DNA of 64,000 nt. It comes from Embleya sp042956465 (GTDB lineage Bacteria > Actinomycetota > Actinomycetes > Streptomycetales > Streptomycetaceae). Both the position numbers and the translations under genes were made by a program. Numbering within the stretch: the first letter of the stretch is position 1; each line of letters begins with the position of its first letter. Positions 44,512 through 52,981 of this stretch are shown piece by piece. Location of the stretch: assembly GCF_042956465.1 (NCBI RefSeq), contig NZ_JBIBGL010000004.1, forward strand, positions 434,001-498,000, given 5' to 3'. The notes beneath the pieces were generated by a model. The model searched no databases. It was not told the DNA's origin and worked only from the letters and a program-made list of their open reading frames with translations.

Positions 44512-45507
44512 TCAGTGGCCGGCCGGAGCAACCGAATCGGCGCGGCCCGGCATCGACAAGCGCCGCGCCGGAGTCGTCGGCGAATCGGTGTCGACCTCGG
44601 TGCGGCGGTGGAGCTCGACCGCGACGGCCAGGTCCTGCCAGGACATGCCCACGCTCTTGAACAGGCGGGGTCGGTCGGCGGGAACGGCCGCGCTCCCCCG
44701 CACCAGTTCCGCGAGGTTGGTCGGCCCGGAGCCCTTCTCGAAGATCTCGTCCCACCCGGCGACGAGCAGGTCGCCGGCCTCCCGGGCTGCCGCGGTGCGG
44801 GCCTCGACGTACACGGCGGAGCGACGTACCAGCGCGGTGTCCACTTCCCGCGCGGTCGGTTCGTGCGAGCCGACCGCCGCCACGGCCGCGTGGGCGGGCA
44901 CCAGGGTGCCGTCGAACAGCGGGGTGCGGGCCGTGGTGGCGCACACCACGAGGTCGGCGTCGGTCACGGCGTCCGCCGTCCCGGTCGTCGCCGCGAGGCC
45001 GAGGGAGCGGGCGTGCTCGACCAGCGCCCGGGCCGGGGCGGGGCTGCGGGCGACCACGGTGAGCCGGGTCAGCGGACGGATGGCGAGCATCGCGGCCAGG
45101 TGCCCGTACGCCTGCGGTCCGGTGCCGAACAGCACCAGGTGCGCGGCGTCCGGAACGGCGAGGCGACGCATGGCGACCGCGGTGACGGCCGGGGTACGCA
45201 CGGCGGTGAGTGCGGCGCCGTCGAACAGGGCCAGCGGCCGGAGTGTGGGTCCGTCCAGCAGCAGGTAGCTGCCGGTGATCCGGGGCAGGCCCCTGGCCGG
45301 GTTGCCGGCGGCCACTCCGGCGATCTTGACGCCCACGTGCGACTCTCCGGCCGCGGGCATCAGCAGCAGTTCGCCGGCGGGCACGGCGACGCTCGACCGG
45401 GGTGGGGCAGCTTCGGGATCCAGCCCCGCGAGCAGCGTCCGCTCGATCGCCCCGACGGCCTCGATCGGCGTCAACGCGACCGCGATCGTGGGGAGTTGCT
45501 CCGCCAT
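44512..45507 (-). CDS. Ornithine cyclodeaminase/mu-crystallin family protein
   Basis: 331 residues. The Rossmann motif is HLVLFGTGPQAYGHLAAML, preceded by HVGVKIAG and FDGAALTAVRTPAVTAVAM and followed by DLVVCATTARTPLFDG, the standard order of this NAD(P)H-binding family. Members act as ornithine cyclodeaminases or as pyrroline-2-carboxylate (imino acid) reductases. Its ATG overlaps the proline-racemase stop by one base (TGATG) and has no ribosome site of its own, so it depends on the upstream gene. The pairing favours the imino acid reductase role. Confidence 0.9.
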   Translation of the reverse strand: MAEQLPTIAVALTPIEAVGAIERTLLAGLDPEAAPPRSSVAVPAGELLLMPAAGESHVGVKIAGVAAGNPARGLPRITGSYLLLDGPTLRPLALFDGAALTAVRTPAVTAVAMRRLAVPDAAHLVLFGTGPQAYGHLAAMLAIRPLTRLTVVARSPAPARALVEHARSLGLAATTGTADAVTDADLVVCATTARTPLFDGTLVPAHAAVAAVGSHEPTAREVDTALVRRSAVYVEARTAAAREAGDLLVAGWDEIFEKGSGPTNLAELVRGSAAVPADRPRLFKSVGMSWQDLAVAVELHRRTEVDTDSPTTPARRLSMPGRADSVAPAGH

Positions 45508-46541
45508 CACAGGAGGAACCCCGTTCCGAGGGTGTCCTCGACATCGAGGATGAAGCGGTGTTCGCCGGTGCGATGGGCCGTGCCGGTGACCTCGGTGATC
45601 ACCCCGCCGGAGTGGGTTGCGACGACCCGGCCGGTGAAGACCGTGCCGATGATGGATTCGTGGCGCAGTTCGTCGTTCGGTCCGATCAGTCCGCTGTCCG
45701 CCAGCAGGGCGAGGCGGGCGGAGGTTCCCGAGCCGCAGGGGGATCGGTCGATCTGTCCGTCCGCGAACACGGTGACGTTGCGCTGGTGGGGACCTGCCGG
45801 GCCGGCGGGGAGATCCTCGTACAGGATCACGCCGTAGACGCCGGAGAGTCGCGGGTCGTCGGGGTGCCGGGTGGCGGGTTCGTCCGCGAGGGCGGCGCGG
45901 ATCTCCCGGCCGATCGCGGTGATTTCGGGAAGGCGGTCCGGGCTGACGACGAGGCCGAGCGAGGTCGCGGAGACGGAGGCGTAGCACGCGCCGGAGTGGG
46001 CGAGGTCGACGTGCACGACGCCGCGGGAGGTGGCCACCGGGATCTTTCTGGCGGCGACGGCCGTGGGCACGTTGCGGAAGGTCACCGAGGTGGTGCGGCC
46101 GGTGCGACGGTGCACGATGGCGGTGACCCGACCGGAGGGCACGTCGATGTACACCCGTGCCGGACCGTCCGCGGGCGCCGCGACCAGCCCCGAGTCCACG
46201 GCCCACGCGCCGAGTGCGATGGTGCCGTGGCCACAGGCGGTGGAGTAGCCGTCCTTGTGCCAGAAGAGCACTCCCAGGTGTGCCTCGTTGTCGTCCGCGG
46301 GTACGACGAAGCCCCCGTACATGCCGCTGTGTCCGCGCGGTTCGTGGGTGAGCAGCCGTCGGATGTCGTCGAGCGGACCCGGACGCGGGGCGGTGGCGGT
46401 ACCGCCCGTGCCGAGGGCGATCGCGCGGCGTTCGGCGACGGTGTCGCCGGCGATGACGGGCAGCCCGCGGGAGACGATCCGGAAGGGTTCGCCTGCGGTG
46501 TGGTAGTCGACGGTGTCGATGATCACGGGTTCGGGGCTCAT
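45507..46541 (-). CDS. Proline racemase/4-hydroxyproline epimerase family protein
   Basis: 344 residues. Both catalytic positions are Cys: Cys103 in TACGHGT and Cys269 in DRSPCGSGTSA. Known rule: two Cys indicates proline racemase or 4-hydroxyproline 2-epimerase, while trans-3-hydroxyproline dehydratase has Thr at the second site. Substrate loops include DYHTAGEPFRIV. Starts at ATG 46541 after GAGG. Co-transcribed with the cyclodeaminase-type gene; together they suggest use of proline or hydroxyproline. Confidence 0.92.
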   Translation of the reverse strand: MSPEPVIIDTVDYHTAGEPFRIVSRGLPVIAGDTVAERRAIALGTGGTATAPRPGPLDDIRRLLTHEPRGHSGMYGGFVVPADDNEAHLGVLFWHKDGYSTACGHGTIALGAWAVDSGLVAAPADGPARVYIDVPSGRVTAIVHRRTGRTTSVTFRNVPTAVAARKIPVATSRGVVHVDLAHSGACYASVSATSLGLVVSPDRLPEITAIGREIRAALADEPATRHPDDPRLSGVYGVILYEDLPAGPAGPHQRNVTVFADGQIDRSPCGSGTSARLALLADSGLIGPNDELRHESIIGTVFTGRVVATHSGGVITEVTGTAHRTGEHRFILDVEDTLGTGFLL

Positions 46542-46585
46542 CTCGACGTCCTCGTAGACATGACGACTCCTTTGTAGGATGTGAC

Positions 46586-46615
46586 ATTGTACTGAGGTGC
46601 GGCAAGACGTCGCAA
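46586..46615 (-). promoter_or_regulatory. Promoter of the proline-racemase operon
   Basis: Minus strand: -35 TTGCGA (46615-46610), 18-nt spacer, -10 TACAAT (46591-46586). This gives a leader of about 35-40 nt before ATG 46541. Confidence 0.55.
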
Positions 46616-46693
46616 GGGCCTCGACCGGCGACCGACCCGGCGATCGGGACCGGGCCGGCGCCGGCATCCTCGGCCGCGGCGGCCGGTTCGGGC

Positions 46694-47242
46694 TCAGTCG
46701 GTTTCGAGCCCCAGCGTGCGCAGTTTCGGTTCGATGACCGCGCGGCAGTACGGCTCGAAACGGTGCCTGTTGTAGAAGTCCTGCTGGTCGGATTCCGCCT
46801 CGATGAACTGCCCGTACGGCCGCAGATCGGTCACGATATCCCGGCCGAGTTGCCGCCGTACCGAATCCATGACTTTCTCGGAACGCGCCCGTTGTTCCTC
46901 GTCGGCATAGAAGATCGTCGAGTGGTAGATGGAGCCGTGGTCGGCGCCGCTCTGGTTCGGCGTGGTCGGATCATGACTCCGGAAGAAGAAGATCAATACT
47001 TCTTCGAAGGAGATCTCGTCCGGCCGGAATGTCAGCTGTACCGCCTCGACGAATTTCTGCGGGTTGAGCCCGTGGCGTACGTACGCCTCGTAGTCGGGCG
47101 GCGGACCGCTATCCCCGGCGTATCCCGCGACGCTCGAGGCGATCCCGGGGGTCCGACGCGCCACCGCATCAAAGGACCAGAAACAACCGGGACCAAGTGT
47201 CACCGTCTCGCTATTGCCGTCCGCGGACATTGCCTCGACCAT
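46694..47242 (-). CDS. msrA: Peptide-methionine (S)-S-oxide reductase MsrA
   Basis: 182 residues. Catalytic Cys in GPGCFWSFDAVARRTPG; the usual GCFWGxE Glu is Asp here. Other family features are VAGYAGD, YEAYVRHG, FFFRSHDPTTPNQSGADHG and YHSTIFYADEEQ. It repairs oxidised methionine in the cytoplasm using thioredoxin. ATG 47242 has GGGAGGAT upstream; the longer frame to 47455 is not supported. Confidence 0.9.
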   Translation of the reverse strand: MVEAMSADGNSETVTLGPGCFWSFDAVARRTPGIASSVAGYAGDSGPPPDYEAYVRHGLNPQKFVEAVQLTFRPDEISFEEVLIFFFRSHDPTTPNQSGADHGSIYHSTIFYADEEQRARSEKVMDSVRRQLGRDIVTDLRPYGQFIEAESDQQDFYNRHRFEPYCRAVIEPKLRTLGLETD

Positions 47243-47939
47243 CGGAATCCTCCCCCGGAACTCTTCCGTATTCTGCGCCGAAGAGTAGCAGGATCGAACC
47301 TTTCGGTTACCGGATGGAACCTTTTTCATTCGGGTCGAAGCCCACCCGGGTCGGCGCCTCCCCCGGTGCGCTCCCCGATTGCTGCGGGAGGCTCGTGTGC
47401 GCCGTCGGTGCGCCGCTACCGATCTTGCCGCGACCGATGCCAGGCTCTCGCGCATGGCCGAACGCCGAGCGCGGCCGCGAGCAGATCCCGGGGAAAAAGA
47501 AGCGCCGCACAGGCAACCGGACGGATCCGGGAGTCGTATTTGGTCAAGAGCGGCCGACTATGCCCGGCGCCCACGCACACCCCGGACCGCAACCCGCACG
47601 AGGCGGCCATCGCCCCACTGTGTTGTGCCGTCGTCAGGATCACATTCCTCGCCGGTATGGGTCTCGTCGTCCTTCGTGTTGTGCCGGTTCGGGTGCCGGT
47701 CGGCGGACGAACGGACGCCGTCGGCCGCAATGTTCATGGAATTCACGCACAATCCGCACAGTCCCGCACAATCCGCCCAGACTCTCACAACTCGCACAAC
47801 CGTACGGATTCGTATCGATTCACACCGACTTATGGCACACCGGCGAACCGGCCGTCGAGACTCGGATCCGCCGCCCACCCGCACGCGACCACCATCCGCA
47901 CCGCGCCTTCCCCGAAGGCCCTCGACCCAGGAGAGTTCC
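47243..47939. other. Long divergent intergenic region
   Basis: About 700 bases between msrA and the rightward unknown gene. Several open frames cross it, but none has a ribosome site or recognisable product. A less GC-rich stretch at 47730-47840 contains three repeats of CGCACAA (listed separately) and probably the promoter of the gene at 47940. Confidence 0.45.
47746..47804 (+). repeat. Three iteron-like direct repeats
   Basis: CGCACAATCCGC occurs exactly at 47746-47757 and 47765-47776, and as CGCACAACCGTA at 47793-47804, with further CACA motifs between. They lie in the probable promoter region, 136 to 194 bases before GTG 47940, and may be binding sites for one regulator. Confidence 0.5.
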
Positions 47940-48449
47940 GTGAACCCCGACGACAAGCACATCGACCAGATCCTCGGCGGCCGGGCCGCCGGGGCCCTCG
48001 TCAACGCGTGGATCGACGCCTTCATGACCGACGACCTCCTCAGCCGTGCGGCCGCCACACGCGTGGCGTGCGAGCGGCTCGCCGACCGTTCGCCCTGGCT
48101 GATCGCCGAGACCGGGCAAACCTGGCGCCTACGCGGGGACTTCACACCCACGGCGGACTTCTCTCCGGGTCTGGTCCGGGTGCTTGCCGTGCGCCATGCC
48201 GTCGACCTGCGCCCGCACGAAGGCACCGCGGCCGTCCTGCTCGGCGACGCCGAACACGACCCCGGCCACCCCATCGGCTGGATGGACCTCTGCGACTTCG
48301 ACATCCTCTACGCGCTCGACGGCTGGCCCCGGCCGAGTTCGACGACCCGCGACTCCGACCCCGCCGTGGACGCCGCTTCGGCGACCGAACCGCCGCCGCA
48401 ACGCCTCCAGGAGTTCGAATGCGGCCTGCGCGACCAGGGCATCGAATGA
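47940..48449 (+). CDS. Hypothetical protein
   Basis: 169 residues from GTG 47940 (AGGAGAG upstream). Soluble, acidic, with Cys in RVACERL, MDLCDFD and FECGLRD. Stretches such as ILGGRAAGALVNAWIDAFMTDDLL and HPIGWMDLCDFDILYALDGW look folded. No domain recognised. The C-terminal third is Pro/Ser/Ala-rich. Confidence 0.7.
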   Translation: MNPDDKHIDQILGGRAAGALVNAWIDAFMTDDLLSRAAATRVACERLADRSPWLIAETGQTWRLRGDFTPTADFSPGLVRVLAVRHAVDLRPHEGTAAVLLGDAEHDPGHPIGWMDLCDFDILYALDGWPRPSSTTRDSDPAVDAASATEPPPQRLQEFECGLRDQGIE

Positions 48450-48721
48450 CCGATGCCGGCAACACCCGTACCACTCGCCCGAGTTGACCCGAAGCCGGCC
48501 TCGGCACCACGTCCTCCCGGGGCAGCGGAGCACTCCGCACCCGCCTCCGGGCGGCGGGTGTTCGGGCGGGCCCGGGCCCGATCGATGGATCGACATCCGG
48601 CCATGTGTAGCCGAATCACCTGGTGAAGCACGGAGCTTGGCGCAATACCTACCTGCGGGGCGTTCGCTGAAAGTGATTGGCTGACTTCTGTCGGTTATCG
48701 CGCTGAGGTGGGGAGTCACGC

Positions 48722-49519
48722 GTGATCATTCAGTTGTACGGCGAACGGACCGGGCGTTCGGATACGGTCGCCGGCTACGAAAAGGCGGTGGCCGGCTGTC
48801 CGAGCCTGGCCTACCGGCACGGAGGGCATCTCGCCGTCGGGCGGCGCACGTTCGAGCGCGCCGCGGTCGACAAGGGCCTCGCCCTCTACATCGACGTCCC
48901 GCACCATCTGCTCGGGTTCGACGATTCCGGCGCCCGTGGCATCGCCGAGATCAAGCCGAACAGTTGGGACGGCGGCTTCCTGAACTTCGAGGTGGGTGGT
49001 GGCCGGCACTGGACCGACGGCCTGGTCACCGCACCCGAATCGGTGCTGTGGCAGGCGATTCACGCCTACTGGAGCGTGAAGGTGCCGGAGTACGAGGGCG
49101 CTTCCGCTCGCGAGCGGCAGGCATATCGCCGGGGGCGTCTGCCCTCGGACGCGAAGGGAGTGCCCACCATCGAAGACCTGTCCGGCCTGATCGACTACGG
49201 CCGGTGTCGGCAGTCGGGGCCGGTTCTGGTGGTGAGGGGCTGGAGCATGGAGTTCGAGGAACCCGACAGCCGGGACGAGGAGTTGCCCTTCCTCGTCGCG
49301 TTGTCCGACCCGCTTCGCCATCCGGTCCCGCTCACCGGCCCGTACGGCTCAGGGGGCGACCGGGACGAGATCGCGCGGCTGGAGCGGATCAGGAACCAGG
49401 ATTCCCCGATGCGCATGGGCCGCCGCCGGTGGCCCCGGCCGGGGCAACGTGGTCGACCGCCGAGAAGTCGTGCGTTCGATCACGGAAGGATCGACCCGGG
49501 ACGCTCGCTCGCGCATTGA
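48722..49519 (+). CDS. Hypothetical protein
   Basis: 265 residues from GTG 48722 (GAGGTGGGGAG upstream). The N-terminal 220 residues look globular (MIIQLYGERTGRSDTVAGY, ALYIDVPHHLLGFDDSG, VLWQAIHAYWSVKVPEYEG); the last 40 are basic and probably disordered (MRMGRRRWPRPGQRGRPPR). No signal peptide or known motif. Not recognised. Confidence 0.7.
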   Translation: MIIQLYGERTGRSDTVAGYEKAVAGCPSLAYRHGGHLAVGRRTFERAAVDKGLALYIDVPHHLLGFDDSGARGIAEIKPNSWDGGFLNFEVGGGRHWTDGLVTAPESVLWQAIHAYWSVKVPEYEGASARERQAYRRGRLPSDAKGVPTIEDLSGLIDYGRCRQSGPVLVVRGWSMEFEEPDSRDEELPFLVALSDPLRHPVPLTGPYGSGGDRDEIARLERIRNQDSPMRMGRRRWPRPGQRGRPPRSRAFDHGRIDPGRSLAH

Positions 49520-49626
49520 TCACGCCGATCCGCCGACTCCGCATCCGGCGGCCCGGCAGCCCGGCAGCCCGTTCCGGGGTATCGGAGCGGGCCGCCGGGC
49601 GTCGCGGGACGCGGGCGCGAGTCGGG

Positions 49627-50325
49627 TCAGTGGCCGCCGCCGTCGCCCGGCGCGGCCTCGGCCTTGTCGGTGTGCCAGTTGGTGACGATCGGCTTGTCGA
49701 TGCCGGTGTCGCCACCCCTCGGGGTCAGCTTCACCCCGGTGCCGCCGTCGGTCAGGCCGATGTGGAAGGAGTCGAACAGGATCTCGTTGTTGTCGTTCGT
49801 CGTCTTCGGGTTGATCCCCGCGTAGGCGGACGAACCGCCGCTCAGGGTGAGCTTCGGGCCGACCGAGTGTTCGGCGGGCGAGGCCTGCGCCTTGGAGCCG
49901 AACGTGACGACCGGGTGCGTCTCCGGCAGCACGCAGGTGACGCCACTGTTCGCGGTCGCCTTCACCAGGAAGTAGCCGCCCGCCACGCTCTCGGTGGTGA
50001 CCGAATAGGTCAGGTCGTCGTCCTTGCACTGCCGGGCGCTCCCGCCCCCGCCCCCGGTGCCGCCCGTGCCGCCGCCGACAGCGGAGGACGTACCCGTCCT
50101 GGCGCCTCCGGTAGGCGGTACGGCGGCCGATCCACCCGCGGCGCCGGCCGTGCCCGGCGCCGAGGGTGTCGTCCGGGTGGAGGGTACGGCCGCGGGGGTG
50201 GTGGGAGCCGTGCCCGCGGCGTTGTCCTTCGAGTCGTCGTCGTTGCACGCCGTGGTCAGGGAGATCAGTGCGGCGCAGGAGAGGCCGAGCACGGTCTTGA
50301 GGGCGGATTGCCGAAACGAACGCAT
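49627..50325 (-). CDS. DUF4232-type secreted lipoprotein
   Basis: 232 residues. The signal peptide ends in the lipobox LTTAC, then a long Thr/Pro/Gly/Ala low-complexity spacer (about residues 28-95), then a beta-sandwich domain with two Cys (ARQCKDDD, GVTCVLPETHP) as in DUF4232 proteins. The spacer would hold the domain away from the membrane. ATG 50325 has GGAG upstream. Ligand unknown. Confidence 0.85.
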   Translation of the reverse strand: MRSFRQSALKTVLGLSCAALISLTTACNDDDSKDNAAGTAPTTPAAVPSTRTTPSAPGTAGAAGGSAAVPPTGGARTGTSSAVGGGTGGTGGGGGSARQCKDDDLTYSVTTESVAGGYFLVKATANSGVTCVLPETHPVVTFGSKAQASPAEHSVGPKLTLSGGSSAYAGINPKTTNDNNEILFDSFHIGLTDGGTGVKLTPRGGDTGIDKPIVTNWHTDKAEAAPGDGGGH

Positions 50326-50472
50326 GAACTTCCAACTCCGGAACCGATGGGACGTCGGAGCGCGTGGGCTCCCGTTCGGGGATGGACACGCCACGGGATC
50401 GTCCCGGGTTGCAAAGGAGTTCGCGGATGTTGGCTGGATCTCATCCGCGTGCCGCCACCTCCCGACGGGGGC

Positions 50473-50979
50473 CTACGTCCGGTCGGATGCCCCGTCGCCG
50501 AGGCCGATCAGGAGTTTGCGCAGCAGCCCGGCCAACTGTTCCTGCTCGGTGGGGTTCAACGGCGTCAGGAGTTCCTTCTCGCGGTCGACGTGGTCGACGA
50601 GGATCTCGTCTACGAGTTCGCGGCCCTGATCGGTCAGCGTGACCAGGACGCAGCGTCGATTGCTGGAATCGGTCTCGCGGGTCACCAGTCCCCTGGCGAC
50701 CAGGCGGTCGATGCGGTTGGTGATCGCCCCGGACGTGACCATGGACGCCTCGACGAGAGCGCCCGTGGTCAGCCGGAAGGGGGGCCCGGCCCGGCGCAGC
50801 GTGCCCAGTACGTCGAACTCCCACAGTTGCAGGCCGTGGGTGCCGAAGTTGTGGTGCAGTTCGCGGTCCAGGATGCGCGAGGCGCGCTGGATCCGGCCGA
50901 CCACACCCATCGGCGCGGGGTCGATGTCCGGTCGCTCGACTCTCCACTGGTCCAGGCGCCAGTCGACGTTGTCCCGCAC
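50473..50979 (-). CDS. MarR-family regulator of the adjacent EamA exporter
   Basis: 168 residues. Winged helix with ASMVTSGAITNRIDRLVARGLVTRE and wing DSSNRRCVLVTLT (in pieces). GTG 50979 is preceded by GAGGAG and gives the start RDNVDWRLDQW; extension to 51054 would run through the operator and is rejected. It is divergent from an EamA exporter, with palindromes between them, so it very probably represses both. Confidence 0.92.
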   Translation of the reverse strand: MRDNVDWRLDQWRVERPDIDPAPMGVVGRIQRASRILDRELHHNFGTHGLQLWEFDVLGTLRRAGPPFRLTTGALVEASMVTSGAITNRIDRLVARGLVTRETDSSNRRCVLVTLTDQGRELVDEILVDHVDREKELLTPLNPTEQEQLAGLLRKLLIGLGDGASDRT

Positions 50980-50988
50980 GGCACTCCT

Positions 50989-51061
50989 CAACGTTGAACT
51001 GTTTGACCTGATGCTAACAGGAGCACTACCGTCGGCCAACGTTGAACAGTTCAACGTTGAA
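50989..51061. promoter_or_regulatory. Double operator between MarR and EamA genes
   Basis: Site 1 at 51037-51059 is a 23-bp palindrome with perfect 11-bp arms (CAACGTTGAAC, A, GTTCAACGTTG). Site 2 at 50989-51007 repeats CAACGTTGAAC with a degenerate second arm (GTTTGAC). They abut the two ribosome sites, so one MarR protein can block both genes. Confidence 0.75.
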
Positions 51062-51071
51062 AGGACGGGCG

Positions 51072-52025
51072 ATGGCCCAGACTCATGAGGTCACCGGCCC
51101 CGCCGCCGGCACCGGCGCCGCCGGGAACCCGGCGCACATGTGGGGGTTCACCGGTCTTGCCGCCGTGGCGCCGGTGACCTGGGGCACCACCTACCTGGTG
51201 ACCACCGAATTCCTGCCTCCGGGCGTTCCCCTGGGGGCGGGCGTGATCCGAGCGCTTCCGGCGGGGTTGCTCCTGCTCCTGATCTCCCGGACGCTGCCGC
51301 GCGGGGACTGGTGGTGGCGCTCGGCCGTGCTGGGCGCGCTGAACATCGGGGCGCTGTTCGCCCTGCTGTTCGTCGCGGCCTACCGGCTCCCCGGCGGTGT
51401 CGCGGGCACGCTCAGCGCCGTACAGCCACTCCTGGTCGCCGGAATCGCCCTCGTGCTGCTGGATGTACGCCCCACTCGATGGCAACTCGGCTGGGGCTTG
51501 GCCGGCGTGGTCGGGGTCGGCCTGATCGTGCTCCGCGGTCAGGTCTCGTTCGACCTGATCGGCATACTGGCCGGCCTCGGCGGCGCCGCGTCGATGGCAC
51601 TCGGGCTCGTGCTGACCAAGCGCTGGGGGCGTCCGCCGGGCGTCGGGGCGCCGGCCTTCGCGGGCTGGCAGCTCACCGCGGGCGGTCTGTTGCTCGTCCC
51701 CGTCGCGCTCGCCGTCGAGGGACTGCCGCCGGCACCGGACGCCGCCGCGCTCGGCGGATACGCCTGGCTGGCCCTCGTCGCCACGGCGCTTGCGCACTCG
51801 TTGTGGTTCCAGGGACTGGGCCGACTCCCGGTCACGGCCGTCTCGTTCCTCACGCTGCTGTCACCGGCGGTGGCCGCGGCCCTGGGTTGGCTGGTGCTGG
51901 ATCAGTCCCTCACTCCGCTCCAGGGTGTCGGGTTCGCCCTCGCCCTCGCGTCGATCGCCGCCGCTCAGCTCACCCCCGACGCCGCACGCGCGCTGATCCG
52001 CAGGAAGCGCACCGACGTTCGCTGA
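51072..52025 (+). CDS. EamA/DMT-superfamily transporter
   Basis: 317 residues, about ten hydrophobic segments in two EamA repeats (PVTWGTTYLVTTEFLPPG at the first, LSPAVAAALGWLVLDQ at the second). Inner-membrane exporter; MarR-linked members often export small toxic compounds. ATG 51072 has AAGGACGGG upstream. An NmrA-like reductase gene follows after 38 bases, probably in the same transcript. Confidence 0.92.
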   Translation: MAQTHEVTGPAAGTGAAGNPAHMWGFTGLAAVAPVTWGTTYLVTTEFLPPGVPLGAGVIRALPAGLLLLLISRTLPRGDWWWRSAVLGALNIGALFALLFVAAYRLPGGVAGTLSAVQPLLVAGIALVLLDVRPTRWQLGWGLAGVVGVGLIVLRGQVSFDLIGILAGLGGAASMALGLVLTKRWGRPPGVGAPAFAGWQLTAGGLLLVPVALAVEGLPPAPDAAALGGYAWLALVATALAHSLWFQGLGRLPVTAVSFLTLLSPAVAAALGWLVLDQSLTPLQGVGFALALASIAAAQLTPDAARALIRRKRTDVR

Positions 52026-52063
52026 TCGACGACAACCCCTCACCTCACGAAGGACGCAGAACC

Positions 52064-52981
52064 TTGGACCGCACCCTGCTGATCACCGGAGCCACCGGAA
52101 CCGTGTCCGGCGCTTTGATCGAGGCCCTCCACGACTGCGGGTTCCGGCTGCGGGCACTGATCCGCGACCCGTCGAAGGCGGAACCGCTGCGGGCGCGCGG
52201 CATCGACGTCCGCATCGGCGACCTCGACGAACCACGCTCCCTGCCCCCGGCCTTCGAAGGCGTCCACGACCTCTGGCTGGTGGTCCCCAACGGCCCACGG
52301 GCAGCCGAGAACAACATGAACGCCGTCTGGGCGGCTCGCCGGGCGAACGTCGAGCGTGTGGTGCGCCTGTCCGCGGTCGGCGCGGCCCACGATGCCCCCA
52401 CCCGCAGCGGACGCCTGCACGCGCTGTCCGATCACGAAGTCCGACGGTCCGGACTCGGCTGGACCGTCCTGCGCCCGCACTGGTTCATGCAGAACCTGCT
52501 CGCCGAGGCCGACGACATCGCAACCGAGGGCACGTTCCGGCTCAACACCGCGGACGGTCGCCTCGGCATGGTCGACGCACGCGACATCGCCGCACTCGCC
52601 GCGAAGGTACTCACCGACGGCCCGAACCACCACCACGAGAGGATCTACACCCCCACCGGGCCGCAGTCGATCGGCTTCGCCGACGTGGCGCGACAATTCG
52701 AGCGGGTACTCGGCGCACCCGTCCGCTACGTCCCGACCGCGGACGACGAACGCGAGGCGCGTCTCCTCGGGTTCGGCGTGCCGGCCTGGATCGTCGGAAT
52801 GCTGACCGAGTACGCACGGGCCTATGCATCCGGCTGGGGAGACTTCACCACCACCGACGTCGAGGACGTCACCGGCCGACGGCCGCGCGGCATCGCGGAC
52901 TTCGCCCGCGACCACGCCGACGCGTTCACGGGCGGGGTCAGCGGCGGTGGGTCGGGCCGATGTGGTGCAGATGGACGATGA
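52064..52981 (+). CDS. NmrA/NAD(P)H-binding atypical SDR protein
   Basis: 305 residues. The nucleotide motif LLITGATGTVSGALIEAL begins right after the start, followed by DVRIGDLDEP and VVRLSAVGA. The Tyr/Lys catalytic pair of classical SDRs is not evident, as in NmrA-like sensors and azoreductase-type quinone reductases. TTG 52064 has GAAGGACG upstream. Its 3' end overlaps the convergent esterase-like gene by 44 bases. Confidence 0.85.
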   Translation: MDRTLLITGATGTVSGALIEALHDCGFRLRALIRDPSKAEPLRARGIDVRIGDLDEPRSLPPAFEGVHDLWLVVPNGPRAAENNMNAVWAARRANVERVVRLSAVGAAHDAPTRSGRLHALSDHEVRRSGLGWTVLRPHWFMQNLLAEADDIATEGTFRLNTADGRLGMVDARDIAALAAKVLTDGPNHHHERIYTPTGPQSIGFADVARQFERVLGAPVRYVPTADDEREARLLGFGVPAWIVGMLTEYARAYASGWGDFTTTDVEDVTGRRPRGIADFARDHADAFTGGVSGGGSGRCGADGR

